NCBI GenBank assembly: GCA_963576475.1
Contig: OY754980.1
Span: 22,489,434-22,553,433, forward strand
DNA length: 64,000 nucleotides
Direction: 5' to 3'
Origin: Molanna angustata
Taxonomy: Eukaryota > Arthropoda > Insecta > Trichoptera > Molannidae
Shown piece after piece: positions 47,545-59,800 of the stretch. A model generated the notes under the pieces. It was not told where the DNA came from, searched no databases, and saw only the letters and a list, made by a program, of their open reading frames with translations. Position numbers and translations under genes: made by a program. Every line of letters begins with the position of its first letter. The first letter of the stretch is position 1.

Positions 47545-47700
47545 TCTTGGTGAAACTCCATGATGCCATAGATCGAAGCAATTGTTTTAGTTTCACTGTC
47601 AATTTATTACATACATTCAAATGGTAATGATGATGGTCTGATAGACCCGACACATGTTAGTGCATGTAATAAATTGATAGTGAAACTAAAATAAATTAAA
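47545..47700. mobile_element. hammerhead-like inverted-repeat element, second copy
   Basis: Arms 47585-47612 and 47664-47691 pair with one mismatch in 28 (TTTTAGTTTCACTGTCAATT side). Between them: AATGATGATGGTCTGATAGA, CCCGACACATGTTAGTGCAT. This keeps TGATGA, a perfect GGTCT/AGACC stem, GACA, a short CATG helix and AGTGCATG that pairs back with the left arm: the same layout as the core of 40721-40915 with a different stem sequence. The flank TTGGTGAAACTCC (47549-47561) matches GGAGTTTCACCAC (40924-40936) inverted. Confidence 0.5.
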
Positions 47701-47759
47701 TATACCACTACTGTATAAAAATTAAATAAAGTTCAAAATTATGACACTTTCCTCAGTTT

Positions 47760-47905
47760 CGATGTTGTTTTCAATAACTTTAATTGTTGATTTCCCATGT
47801 CTGTCTGTACTGGAAGTTTGCAATCGATTTTTAACTATCTTTGAGGTCTAAAGCTTTCAGAATTTGTGTATTTCCAATGACAATGCATGTTAAACTTTAT
47901 ACAAA
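47760..47905 (-). repeat. dispersed repeat family E, copy
   Basis: Inverse complement of 5775-5937: GCAATCGATTTTTAACTATC, TTTCAGAATTTGTGTATTTC, AATGACAATGCATG. Confidence 0.6.
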
Positions 47906-48296
47906 GTAAACAATATTTTATTGCAATAAATCAGAAGTATTTTTATGAATTTCTGTTTTCGCGAAGAAAGCATTGAAAAAGATGTCCTTATTTTTTTATT
48001 GAATTGTTTTTAGTAAAAATGTTTTTATTTCAAGTACCTACATTGGTATACATCTTCATATGAAATAACCTGCATTTGCTGGATGAACTAAAAATGATCT
48101 ACTGAATTATTATTAGACCAACACACATACGCTCTGTCAGCGACCTATCATAATATAAGAATGCAGGAAATTTAACTTGAAGTCATATCACAAAACAAGA
48201 TCAGTGAAAAAATACTATAAATAAAATTATATTGTTAATGCACAATCGAGCATCAAGTAATTTCAGATGATATTATGAAAACTCCATCCATTAGAC

Positions 48297-48320
48297 ATAT
48301 ACGTATTATAATACGTATAT
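48297..48320. repeat. 24-bp perfect palindrome
   Basis: ATATACGTATTA and its exact complement back to back. Confidence 0.8.
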
Positions 48321-48329
48321 TTGAAAGCA

Positions 48330-48680
48330 GGTAAGTTCGGGTAGAATGCCAGCCAGCCAACCATCAACAATGCCCAGAATCATCTGCTTGGCTAAGAAGA
48401 AAGGCTCTGTGTGTAGTGTGTACCTATATCTCATACTCGCAAGTCCCGGCGGCCGAACAAAAGGATCTTTGTGTTTTTTATTCATCATTTATATTTTTCT
48501 CAGCGTCCGCATGCAGGCATGCGCAGTGGAATCTCGCGTGATGTCGAGTCCAACAATGCAAGTGTAAAAGAAACCACATCAGTCATCGGGTCCGGCCCGA
48601 TCGTGAGGTCTGGATCAAACTATTCGATCAAGCTGATAGGTTACACGGTCCGATTATTATGAAGTCATAAAATGTATAAA
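48330..48680. other. GC-richer unique block, unassigned
   Basis: Contains AGCCAGCCAACCATCAACAA, AAGTCCCGGCGGCCGAACAA, GTCCGCATGCAGGCATGCGC (palindromic GCATGCAGGCATGC) and GGGTCCGGCCCGATCG. Three overlapping short open frames on both strands show no known protein. It could be a regulatory block or an old retroelement. Confidence 0.25.
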
Positions 48681-49029
48681 ACAGATTGAAGGGGACATTA
48701 TTTTGTTCCAGGACGCTTTGAAACCTATCGCATACTTAGTACTGCATGAGTTTCAGAGTCAATAATATATGCTTTCTTAATGATCTACTCAATTGGTACG
48801 TGATAGATTACTGTAAAACCTATAGTCAATCTTCAGAGATCTTTCTTATCCTCCTGATATGTGCATAACAGGAGGTCAGATTTTATATTTTTATTTTATA
48901 CAATAAGAAACTTTTTCTGGTTTGCTGTTTCAATTCTGCTTCCCAAAACAAATATAAAACAGTGAATCATTTCCTAGAGATTTTGAACAATTATTTCGGT
49001 TTCTTTAACCGTTAATAGGATTTTTGGTA

Positions 49030-49290
49030 GTTTTTACCAAATGTGGAAATGTGGAAAAAGGGATTCTCCGGAATGTGACTGTGGAGCAAGAAGCCAAACT
49101 TTCCAGCATCTAGTCGAGGAGTGCCCGATACAGAGATATGAAGGAGACTGAGTGGACATCTATAGGGCGACTCCAGAGGCTGTGAAGTGGCTGGCCGAAC
49201 GGGACCTAAGAGTGTAGAAGGAAAATACTCGATGACGCAGCCAAAGGTGCAGGAAAAGTCGTAAACACACAAAATGGAAGTAAGTAAGTA
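49030..49290 (+). pseudogene. non-LTR retrotransposon C-terminal Cys/His region
   Basis: The plus-strand frame reads WKCGKRDSPECDCGARSQTF, QHLVEECPIQRYEGD, a stop, VDIYRATPEAVKWLAERDLR. The pattern C-D-C-G, then H-(4)-C-P, is the zinc-knuckle-like C-terminus of many insect non-LTR reverse transcriptases. It ends in GGAAGTAAGTAAGTAG. One in-frame stop; the rest of the element is missing. Confidence 0.75.
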
Positions 49291-49449
49291 GAAATTTGGT
49301 AGTTTTAAGCTAATCAATGTCATATGTGATAAAAAAATCCTATTTGTCAACTATTTCGAGTCCTAGAAACGAAATTATGCTTTAAAATTGAGTATTTCGA
49401 TACAAAAAAACTTCATCAAAAAACAAATAAAAATCGATTCATAAGATTA

Positions 49450-49655
49450 TGCTATTTTTTGACAATTTTTTTAACATTTCAATAGAGACGAAGTTGGAAC
49501 ATTATAGGATAACCAAGAACTCGAAGCACCTACAGGGCTTACGACCTGTCATCGGCTGGTTTACGTGATCACTTAATGTGCTTGCGCTACGTTCACCAAT
49601 TATGCCTTCTTATTGATTTCCCTTATCAATGCAATTTTAGAGAGTTCTATATATT
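49450..49655. mobile_element. fold-back MITE family M, half copy
   Basis: ACATTTCAATAGAGACGAAG, CACCTACAGGGCTTACGACC, TGTCATCGGCTGGTTTACGT, CACCAATTATGCCTTCTTAT and the loop (CCTTATCAATGCAATTTT). The second arm is absent. A more decayed trace (CAGGTCGTATGACCTG, TTCGTTTGTATTGAGAT) is at 50065-50145. Confidence 0.8.
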
Positions 49656-50261
49656 TCAATAATGAGAAACTGATCGTTTGAAAATAGTCGAACGTTTGAA
49701 TGTAGTTTATAATTCATATATACAAAAGTTAATAATAAATATATGTACTTATATACATAAATAATATGGTTGTCGTAGAAATAAACTGATTTTGATTCGT
49801 GTGTAAAGGGGATTCAAATATCAAATTTATAATTCAATAAAACAGTTTGTCGCTGTTACTTGAGAAAACCAATGTGGCTATATAATCCATGGAGGGATAA
49901 TTTTTATCTGAAAATTATAAGGAAATACAGAGATATCAATACTAGAATGGTTAGTAGGGCGTCATATAGCACACGCAAATGGACAAACGTCACGCTCAAT
50001 GAATAATTATCATTCGCTTTAGATTCGTCTTGAGCAATACGTACACATCAAAACATACTTATAAACAGGTCGTATGACCTGTACATAGGTACTTGATTTA
50101 GCGGTTTCCAAAACAATAGTATATCCTGCTTCGTTTGTATTGAGATAAAGATATACCTAATATTTATGGGTACGTACCTATCGAAAATAATATAAAAAGG
50201 AAAAGTCCTTAGGTATATCAAGAACATATAAATCTTCATGTATTTCCTTAACTAAACAAAT

Positions 50262-50525
50262 GCTTGTGCTAGAGTCTAATAAAATCAGTCGATCAGGTTT
50301 CGAACCCACGTCCACTGAAAACAACCCGAGGTATCCAATCTACCCTGCGACCCATATTCAATGATATATTTTTTAAAGAATTGTAACATGTACATATCTA
50401 ACCTCATACATTCCCTTAACTAAGCATACTTAAATGCTTGGTGATCGAAATCGGTCGTGGCAGAATTCGAACTCGCGACCACTAGATTTCTAACCCAGCG
50501 CGCTTGCCGCTCTGACACCCCCTAA
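50262..50525 (-). mobile_element. SINE family A, two minus-strand copies in a row
   Basis: 50385-50525: the complements of TGTCAGAGCGGCAAGCGCGC, TGGTCGCGAGTTCGAATTCT, and the tail AGTTAAGGGAATGTATGAGG. 50262-50350: box-B-like GGTTTCGAACCC and TCGCAGGGTAGATTGGATAC, a decayed second head. Confidence 0.7.
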
Positions 50526-50719
50526 TTTAACACATACCATTTTTTTCTGTGAGTGATTTATTTATGCGAACAATTTCGAAACGATTGAAATAAAATGCGC
50601 CAAGAAGTAAGAAAGAAATCTTAAAACTAAACCAATAAAATATGAGGACATTTTTTTAAAAGTTTAATGCAATAAGTAGGTTACTTTATATGAAACACAA
50701 AAATGTTCAATTATATCAA

Positions 50720-50880
50720 AATTTCAAGCTGAAAATTTTATCATGAATTGTCATCGAGAACACACAAATTATGAATGTTTCTGAGCTCTAACGGGTAGGA
50801 AAGTTCGTTAAATAAAATGATTGCAAAATTCCAGTTGATACAGATGTGAAATTAATTAAAAATATATACCTGATAATAAA
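50720..50880 (+). repeat. dispersed repeat family E, copy
   Basis: TTTCAAGCTGAAAATTTTAT, ATGAATTGTCATCGAGAACA, GATTGCAAAATTCCAG, GAAATTAATTAAAAATATAT. It stands directly before a SINE A head. Confidence 0.6.
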
Positions 50881-50883
50881 TAT

Positions 50884-51010
50884 TGATGGCAGAGAGGCTA
50901 AGTGTGCTTTGTAATCCAAAGGACGAAAGTTCGAATCTCACCTCTGAGAAGGAAATGTATGAGGAGGATTTGTGTTTTTGTTTCAAGGGCATACATGTCA
51001 TATTCTTTGT
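50884..51010 (+). mobile_element. SINE family A-like copy
   Basis: TGATGGCAGAGAGGCTAAGT (box A-like) and GAAAGTTCGAATCTCACCTC (box B) with GAAATGTATGAGGAGGATTT behind. Confidence 0.6.
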
Positions 51011-51322
51011 TTTTTTAAGTTACATAATAATATACTAGTTAATTGATTTAATATTACGTCCAATCTAATTATTTGCCAGACTGTGTAAAGGAATCATCTG
51101 GTCTTGCCGATTTTCGTTGCCTAGGTGTTGAATACATGAAGGAAAAGTTCTTTTAAGATATTGTGTGCTTCCTTTGTATATTTTTGTGTAAATTGGAATA
51201 TTTTTTGTTTTTTGTTGTTTTTATATAATTCATACTGTGTAACCTATTTCAGTTATTTTTTCAACTTGTTAATATGCTTTTTGTTTATACTAGATGTAAG
51301 ATACTAGTTTTTACATCTAATT

Positions 51323-51556
<234 letters not shown>

Positions 51557-52009
51557 CATACAATCAATATCTATCACTGTAACTAAAACAGTAAGTAGGT
51601 ACCATGGGTGGATTATTTTATCTGAAAATTGTAAGTCGAATGTAAAGTTAATCTTCAATGGTGTTAATTCCCTATAGAAGGTACAAGAAGCATCTAGAAG
51701 TAGGGCATCACAAGCACACGCAAATGGATAGGTACGCGTCATCTACTATAAGAGTAATAATCATCTACATATTTTTCACGTTTGTGAATATAAAAGGCAA
51801 TAAAGAAATGGTGTATTTGATTAGCATATTAATATAATATTTTATGCACTAGGATCATTGATCGCACGCACGACTATGGAGAATATTTAATTAGGGTTGC
51901 CATAACCAACAGGAACCGATTCGGGACGTTTTGACACCTCACTTTTTGACATATATCACAAAATAAAAAGTTCATACATTTGCGGAAGCTTAGGAGTGAC
52001 AATAAATTA

Positions 52010-52270
52010 GAAGAAAGACAATTGAGATGGTCACATATAAAGTAGACCCGAGGATCACATAGTGAACCAGGCTATGGCCGTAGACATCCTCCGATCAACG
52101 AATAGGGGAAGACCAAAAAATACATGGATGGCGCAAAGGAGTTCCCAATTGATGAAACAAGAATTAACATCGGAGGCGGCCCAGAACCGAAGAGTGCACA
52201 GCCCGAGGACGAGGAGAGCTGACCCCAACAGTCTTCATCGACGATAAGTTGGGAAGAGGCCAGGAAGAAT
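52010..52270 (+). pseudogene. RTE-type LINE C-terminal fragment
   Basis: LRWSHI (AATTGAGATGGTCACATA), then in another frame VNQAMAVDILRSTNRGRPKN, TWMAQRSSQLMKQEL and NRRVHSPRTRRADP. GRPK.TW is the shared motif of these RT tails. Frameshifted. A GGCGTGATG-type tail trace (TACCATACATTGTGGTAAAA, GAATGAATGAAC) lies at 52595-52650. Confidence 0.65.
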
Positions 52271-53149
52271 AAGAAAAACTTTTTGACACAGATATCCTAA
52301 GCCCGCTGACATATAACACCGAAAACTAGCAGCGTTTCAACTAGAAGTAGACCAAAACATGCTGTGGCGTTATTTTATTAAACGTCGTGCAGTTTCTGAC
52401 TGGTAAAAAACAATATTCAAATGCACCTACTCTATGAATTGCAATACCATATTTTTCTAAGGCTTTCTTTCGTTTCTGACGTAGCTAGAAAGCGCACGCA
52501 TAAATAGCGGCGTGTAATTCATTTGTATTTAGTTCGTAAAGGGCGAATTATACACCACGTGTGTCTTGTACGATCGCACACCTGTCGCTGGTTACCATAC
52601 ATTGTGGTAAAATATGCTGTGATGTTATAAATGAATGAATGAACATTTCCTTCTTCCTTTCCTCATCGCTGTGTCTGTTAATTGAGTTATTAAATTTATA
52701 AATTTTAATTTATGTCATTGTACCAAATTCACGTGGCAGTCCCATATATAACTATGCGACGTATGGCAACCCTAACTATAATATTTAGTTATAGGTATAT
52801 GTTCGGTGTGGATAACTCCATACATATTTTTGTAGAGTTAATGGGCTGAAGGCCATTATGTGAATAAGTAACGTTGTTAAAACTCGAATTGCTGTATAGA
52901 TAAAAATCAATATGTATTTCTTTACCGTGGAACTTTATCTCATATGAATACTTCGTTAATAACGTATCATGACGAACGTCAATGACACTACATGGATTAG
53001 GAGTATTTTTGTAGATGAATGAATTCACAGAGCATTATTATTATTATTTATTATTTACCTATAATAGGGTCAATTTTATGTGACAAATAATATCATATTA
53101 TAAAAAAAAAACTCAAATAAAAAATACTACATTTAGTTAGCCAAACGCC

Positions 53150-53520
53150 TTACAAACTGTGCCGGCCGCCGTGGCACAGTTAATAAGCCGCTTGGCTTCT
53201 GTGCAGGCATCCCGGGTTAAATTTCCCACCATAAAAAAAATTTAAATAGTGCTTCCACTCTTTTCTATTATTGTTTTCGAGTGTCCCGTAAGAGCCGGGT
53301 AATCGAAAATACAACAGGCAACAATAACATCTCACATAGTTCAGCAATGAGGTTCACCACCCATTCTGAATATAGTGCCTTTTTAGGTGAGACGAGACTG
53401 GTGTGTGGGTATACACAGATATGTTGTGCTCCCTTTTATAAGGCAATGCACACCCGCACACCTTTCGCTGGTTACCCCACATTGTGGGATATGCCGTGAT
53501 GGTATGAATGAATGAATGAA
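53150..53520 (+). mobile_element. composite tRNA-headed SINE with RTE-like 3' end
   Basis: Head: GCCGTGGCACAGTTAATAAG and GCTTGGCTTCTGTGCAGGCA, CCCGGGTTAAATTTCCC (box B mutated). About 200 bp of body follow, then TTACCCCACATTGTGGGATA, TGCCGTGATGGTATG and a (GAAT)n tail. The 3' end equals the RTE LINE tail of 23570-23590, the arrangement expected of a SINE mobilised by that LINE. The 72-codon open frame inside is spurious. Confidence 0.65.
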
Positions 53521-53644
53521 TAAATAAAAGATAATTGGGTTTAATTTTTATTTTAACGGTTTATAAATAATTCTTTTAAAAAAATACGATTTGAAAATGT
53601 AAGTAAAAAATACTTTACATTTTAGCTTCTTTGAAAAATATTAT

Positions 53645-53705
53645 AATATAATTTTCTCCCTTGTTGAGAATCAAACCCAGGTCACTAGTACAGAAATCAA
53701 ACTAT
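53645..53705 (-). mobile_element. SINE family B fragment
   Basis: CCCTTGTTGAGAATCAAACC and CAGGTCACTAGTACAGAAAT correspond to the box B region in reverse. Confidence 0.5.
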
Positions 53706-54889
53706 ACTTAGGACGATGCGAATTTTTGACAATACTATCCCTAATCTAGGCTAAAATGCTAATATTTAATTAGTTCATGTAACTTTATGATCATAAACTA
53801 ATTGATAAATTGTAGTAGTTTGTACTTTATTTTCCTAATTTCATCTAAAAATATGTTTTCCTACCATGTCTCTATTAACATACATTTTTTTTTTACTAAA
53901 CCTTTCCTGGGATTGAATATTAATACCTATAATTTTACAAACACGTTCACTTTAGTTATATGTAGGTACCATATTTTTATTCATATTAATGCATATATAA
54001 TACAATATTGTACCTATTATGTTAAATAATAAATACACGATATTGCCACGTAAATAAATTTTATTATTGACCAAATGATGTAATTTTTTAATCGAAATGT
54101 CAATGGTTGAATATTATTGGTAGTAGATTTTTCAACGCGCGATCAGAAAAAAAATCAGCATAATAAATGGAAAAAAACATTTTCTCTTCTTAAATATTAT
54201 ACGTAGGTACCTACCTAATATTTATTTAAATATTTAATACCTACAACATAATGGAATGAATAAATCAAAACAGATATAAATTGCGAAATATTTTAGCATA
54301 CATAAATATGTAAGTAGGTATATAATATTATGTTATATGCTATGACCAAATGAATTAATAATATAATGTATTTTGTACGAAAAAAAGAGATTTATTAAAT
54401 CGAGAAGAATAAGATAATTATTGATGAGACGAAAAATTAGATTTTTTTTATATAAAAGTAAATTTAAGTCGAAACGAATTAGGAAAAAAAAATATCATCA
54501 ACAAATGGACTTTTTTCCAGAATGTAAATAACAGTGTAGGTACATACATTATTTGTGTAAGTAGGTACTAATAAGTGAAGAAAATTGACTTTTTAATCAT
54601 AAATTGTCTTTCGAAAAATTGATGTTTAACATTAAATTTATGTTAAATTTAAATTTGTTCATGCAAATTATTGTAAGATAATGAAAAATATACATAGATA
54701 TATACCTTTTTTTGTTGGATGGAAATGCAAGAAAGGCGCCATTTTTATAATTTATAAAAATGTTTAATAGTATACCTACCTACATACAGTAATTAAATGC
54801 AAACATTGTAAATAGTAAAAAAGAGGAAACTATTTTATAGATAGGAACATATTTAATAAAATACATTTTAGTTATGATTATTTAAATTC

Positions 54890-55712
54890 GATAATTTATT
54901 TGTGATCCAGCTCACAATATTCTTAAATGCACCTCAATTCATAAACGAATAATATGTATACACTGAAATGTTAGAATCTGTCCAAAGGAAGTTTGTAAAA
55001 ATTCTGTCTTATAGAGCCGGTATAGGTCGTTACATGTTAACTTATAATCAGAGATTGATTTTTTTTAATATTTCTAAGCTGAGTACTCGACGAAAAGTGG
55101 CGGACGTGGCATGTTTATTTAATATAATAAATAATGTTATGGACACACAGCTGGTCAATGACTTAAAATATAACGTCAATATTAAATCACTAAGAAAGCC
55201 AAATATTTTTCACATAGGGTTCTGTATATCTAACATATCATTTTATAATCTATTGTATCGCATGTGCCGTATTTACAATATTCATAGCAACTCTAACATA
55301 GTTGATATCTTCTGCAACACAAGAGAGGTATTTAAAAAAAGAATGCTATTGATTCTGAGTAGAGAGGAGAATTTCTGTTGATGTTTTCATCCCTTTTTTT
55401 TTGTTATATGCACAATTTTCATTACTTTTCATTGTTTTATATATACTTCTCTATATTTACTTTGTACTTTTTATTGTTGCTTCTTTATGCTTTTATAGGT
55501 TTTGTATAATAATGTCTTATTTTTAAAGTTTTTTTATTCCTGCTTTTATCTTGGATATTTTAATATGTTTGTGTAAATAATTTATGAACTTCGCATGTTG
55601 TGTTCACTTCCAATTGGATATTGACATTATGTAAAATTATTATGATATACTTTCTTGTATGCGATTGTCAATGTAAGTGTCCCAAATAAAATAAAATAAA
55701 ATAAAATAAATA
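54890..55712 (+). pseudogene. Jockey-like LINE, reverse transcriptase C-terminus with AAAAT tail
   Basis: An open frame at 54968-55381 begins LESVQRKFVKILSYRAGIGR and continues RLIFFNISKLSTRRKVADVA, CLFNIINNVMDTQLVNDLKY, and NIVDIFCNTREVFKKRMLLI. ESVQRKF followed by L..RR...D...LF.I is the usual thumb-to-end part of Jockey/RTE-like RTs in insects. The copy is followed by about 300 bp of AT-rich 3' UTR and the tail AAATAAAATAAAATAAAATA. The 5' part, including the catalytic domain, is missing. The frame is still open for 138 codons, so the copy is fairly young. Confidence 0.8.
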
Positions 55713-56181
55713 TTTGTTTACATTATTAAATATAATAAGTTGACAATTTATTTATAACTGTTGAATCATCATTTTTGGTTTTACAAAATTTGAATATAGT
55801 AAATAGATACCTAATTCGACTTTTGCGCCTATAGTCAGTGCCATTTTAAAACCTATCTAGTCAGCCTATAATATAATGTATGCAACTTAGTAGCGACATT
55901 TAAAGCACATTGGTCCATTTTGTTTATAAAATATAGTTATTTTTCAAGATTCCTTGGATCGACAAATTTTAAACAGTTGTTAAATCAGGATGTTCCGAGT
56001 CTCGATATTATTTCCTAACAAAATATTTGCAGAACATTAAAATTATCACACGATACGGATATCCCCACAAAGCGATAGAAACCAAAGCTCTATTCATAAC
56101 AAAAAGATCATACATAGGTAAGCATAGCTTTGCTGAAATTGCTTTGCTCGCAGGGTAACAAACATTGCGATGAATGTTTTT

Positions 56182-56418
56182 CTATACAACGTCGCACACC
56201 ATCCTAAATTGTTCTAGGTACCCACGGACAAAATCAGGGATGTAATCGAACGGACGATTCCAAACATCGGAATTTAATACCCACCTGTTTATTTCAGACA
56301 CAGCACAAGCAAATTTGTAATCAGGGATTCTCAGACCTAGAACTACATAGCAGACATGCTTATGAAATGTTTTAGTAAAGTTATATTTGGTAGGACCGCT
56401 GTCAGTCTGTTGTTTCAT
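56182..56418 (-). CDS. unrecognised 78-codon open frame
   Basis: Minus-strand frame from ATG at 56418 to a stop at 56182. The middle and end (FACAVSEINRWVLNSDVWNR, PFDYIPDFVRGYLEQF) have a protein-like mix of Trp, Phe, Tyr and charged residues and a slightly higher G+C than the flanks. No family is recognised. No splice signals link it to hth and no copy was seen in the window. It may be a transposon remnant. Confidence 0.2.
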   Translation of the reverse strand: MKQQTDSGPTKYNFTKTFHKHVCYVVLGLRIPDYKFACAVSEINRWVLNSDVWNRPFDYIPDFVRGYLEQFRMVCDVV

Positions 56419-58192
56419 ATATACTTATCGATGTTTTGTATATAATATTATATATGTATGTTTTATATCTAAGTTGTCTTCTTTATATTTTTTTGTGCTT
56501 GTTTCTTGCCTTAGTACATTGCTTTATTTTCTTTTTTTATAAATATCTAATGTTATTAACAAAATAATTTTGACTATTTTTTAATTGGTATACCCACAGA
56601 CAGGCTGTGCCTTGTGGGATTTTTGTATACACGGTTGATTTATTGTGATTGATATTATGTTTATGTATATTGTACATAACTTAAATAAATAAATAAAGTA
56701 CCTAACCTTCAGGCACCTACTGTACCCACTATGCACTAATCTTGGTTGGTCCGTAGAACTGCATTTTTTATAAACGTAACAATTTTGTGTTATCAAAATA
56801 TAAACTCCAACATCAATTTATTTTAAATTAATATATTGAAACACATCGACGAAAATGTAAACGGATTTTTTTTATCTATTTTATGTTTAGTAAAGATAAT
56901 CTCTGTCAAAGTTGAAAAAACCATGATAAAGACCTGGCATATAAATCATGCTCATCTTGGATTGAAACATTGTCGATCTGTTCAAGAGAAATGAATTCAA
57001 TTGAACGAATCGACAGTTGGAAAAGAACTACTAAGTATTGGGAACAGTGAAACATGTTGCTTTTTTATATAAAGATAATATAGGTTTCATGCATTCTTTT
57101 CGGATTAAAAATGTCTTCACTAATAAAATGATCAATTTGATTAAAAAGATGGATAATATTTGAGGTATAATTGACAACCCTGTTTGGAAATCGTTTGAAA
57201 ACGGCAGCAGTAAAAGAATGATGGGGCTCTTTGGATAACCCTCCCCTAAACGTACCCCCGATGGAGGGTTTAAATTTGCTTACTTATTCATTATTTAAAC
57301 CTTTTAAATGTTTACGTCCGTTTTATATACGCGCAAACACACCCATATGCAACGCCGCGCCGGCTGCTCACAGAAAAACCCAGATATCATTCGGCTAACC
57401 CTCACGCCAATTTGGCACCTAAATACAGCTAGCTGTAAGACCGATTTCGCATATCGTAGTGAGGCGACCAAATACAGAGATACCAATCACTCACCCTACA
57501 AATAAACCATTCGCGAAATGGTGTTGGGTTTGTTTTGAAATTTTGCGGCTGCTTGAACAGTTTTTGACTCCTATTTTGTAGTATGCAGTGTTTGTTAGTT
57601 TTAATTTTGAAACACGTGGCTCGGTTTACAATCCCTGACTAGGACCGCGTGGGGAGCTTTTGTATCCGACTGTAAATTAAACTAATTTTATTATTTCAAC
57701 CGCTATTATTACTGTATATACCTACTCATACAATGCTTGCTAATATGAATAAATATAACAAATTAATATGTAGGTAGATAGGTATAAATTACTATAAGTA
57801 CCTACTTAGGATTATATAAATTGTCATGTAAAAAATACTGTACCTAGATATTTATTTGTAACAAAATATCAAGTAAGACGAAGGTGTCTTAAATTTTACA
57901 TAATGTCTAGTAAATTTGAATAATTGACACTGGGTATTTCATAACGATAATTATGATAGAATTAAGAAGTATGGAAAATAACAATAAAGAGGAAAAAACA
58001 ATCAAAACACGGAGCCCCTTTAATTGACAAGTCACCTATTTTATAAATAGGTAAGTAGAAAACCAAGAATATAGATTTTTTAATTCAAAAATTTTACATC
58101 AGCGTATCATAGACAGATTATTATTAAATAATATTTTATCGTTAACATATTTATAGCCTTGATGTACGATGAATCATCTTTATAATTGTCAC

Positions 58193-58744
58193 TATAATAT
58201 AAAACTAGTGGGTTGTGGCCAACGCTAAACTCCTCACAACAAGTCAATCTATAAAGAATTCAAATTTTGTATGGAAAATATTCATTGCACCATTTTCACG
58301 AAATGATTTTGTTAAATTATTTTTTATTTGAATATATTATTATGAAAACTTGATAACTTTTCAATGCCATTTTATGAAAGTGATGTGCCTTTTTACTAAT
58401 TTGAAAATAAAAATTTCAAATTTTAATTTCCCTGAGCTTGGGGTCATTTTGAAATATTTGACAGTTAAAAAAAAGATATCCTTAAAAATCTAATGGGGTC
58501 TAAGCGTGTATTAGATATACATATTTGCAAAATTTGAAAAGAATCGAATGAGTACTTTAGTCTATAATCGATAAAGTAAAATAAACACGTCGTACATAGC
58601 ACACACGCACATATACCTACATTGTGACGAAACTTTCAGAATACAATCTCAGCATGATACTAGTTGATAATCAGCAATAAAAAAATATACTTAAAAATTG
58701 CGAAATCATAACTCCCCACTATTTCCCCTTGGGTTAGTGAGGAG
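58193..58744 (-). mobile_element. dispersed ~0.6-kb repeat F, copy 2 (inverted)
   Basis: It begins AGTGGGTTGTGGCCAACGCT, then AAACTCCTCAC, and ends CCCCTTGGGTTAGTGAGGAG. It is colinear with 12358-12955 in reverse: shared blocks include TTTCATTCGATTCT-type, CAAATTTTGTATGGAAAAT, TGCCTTTTTACTAATTTG and CATGATACTAGTTGATAATC. Differences are scattered small indels. Confidence 0.8.
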
Positions 58745-59289
58745 TAAAAATAATAAATCGAATTAAATGTGTATTGTAGGCATGCGTACCATCGATTCTA
58801 TTTTTGTGTATGTCGCAATTAAATACTGTCTAAATATTAGGTTTCTTCCAAGAAAATAATTTTTATATTTACTCAAACTGTAATTATTACAAAAACGAAT
58901 TTATTTACGGACATTTGCTCAAATAATAACGTCGGTACCAAAATATGTGCGATATTTGCTAATATTCTATATATAATAAATATATAAAGCATACCATTTA
59001 TACAATTAGATACAGACGGAGGCGTATGTGTAGGCACGAAAATTAATATAAAACAAATAAACCCATAAATAATTACAGTATTAAATGAAAATAAAAATCG
59101 CCAGGTATGTATGGAAAACACGAACTAAAAAATATTCAAGGACGTTAAAAAAGATGTTTCATCTGCCATATTTTTTTACTTTATCCAGCAAAAAATAAAA
59201 CACCATAAATAAAACACATCGTATAATTTATATCGAAAAATGTTTGCAAGGCATGCATAACAATGCTGAGGACTTAAGGAGAAATGAGC

Positions 59290-59565
59290 ACACTGGGTAT
59301 AATGGCTGCCAAAACCTTGAGAGAGTGAGGAACACCAAAATAAGGGAAATATGTGAAGGGATCGGTATGGTCACGTCCAAAGCATGAACAACACCAGACT
59401 TCCTCATTAAATGCTGCACAATTTTTAACCTCGCGGAACCCGCCCTCGCGGTAGATCGCCTAAAAGATGAAGGGATAGCTGTGAGTCCACTTGGCAGGAG
59501 GAGCAGACCTCTTGAAACAGACCCAAAGGTCTACATAAAAGTAGAATAAGAAGAAGAAATTGACT
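59290..59565 (+). pseudogene. RTE-type LINE C-terminal fragment
   Basis: The pieces RNTKIREICEG, DRYGHVQSMNNTRLPH, RGTRPRGRSPKR, then DSCESTWQEEQTS and NRPKGLHKSRIRRR follow each other with stops between. YGHV, the R-G-RPRGR-P-KR box and the ending in KVYIKVE/GRRRRN are those of RTE RT tails. The last 80 bp match 24838-24917. Confidence 0.7.
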
Positions 59566-59619
59566 AATTTAATTTTATATTGCTACTTCTGGGAACTATC
59601 AGGTAGGTACTAACTTCAA

Positions 59620-59800
59620 ATACAATTTTTTAACAAGCACCCATCAATAACAAGTTGCCACATTCAGGAGATTTGAGTTGTTTGTCATCTCACAAATTCA
59701 GATTGAAACATACAAAACTATGTCTCCACCAAGAATCAAATCCGGGACCTTTCGCTTAGTAGTCAAATATCTTACTAACAAACTCACGAAAATTGATATT
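59620..59800 (-). mobile_element. SINE family C, diverged copy
   Basis: AAGTTGCCACATTCAGGAGA, CATCTCACAAATTCAGATTG, CTATGTCTCCACCAAGAATC, AAATCCGGGACCTTTCG align with 35612-35860. Box B is mutated (GGATTTGATTCTTGG). Confidence 0.7.

Noticed and set aside
57150..57260. Possible LINE reverse transcriptase scrap (HHSFTAAVFKRFPNRV on the minus strand)
   Set aside because: The match to the RT C-terminal motif is too weak and short to support.
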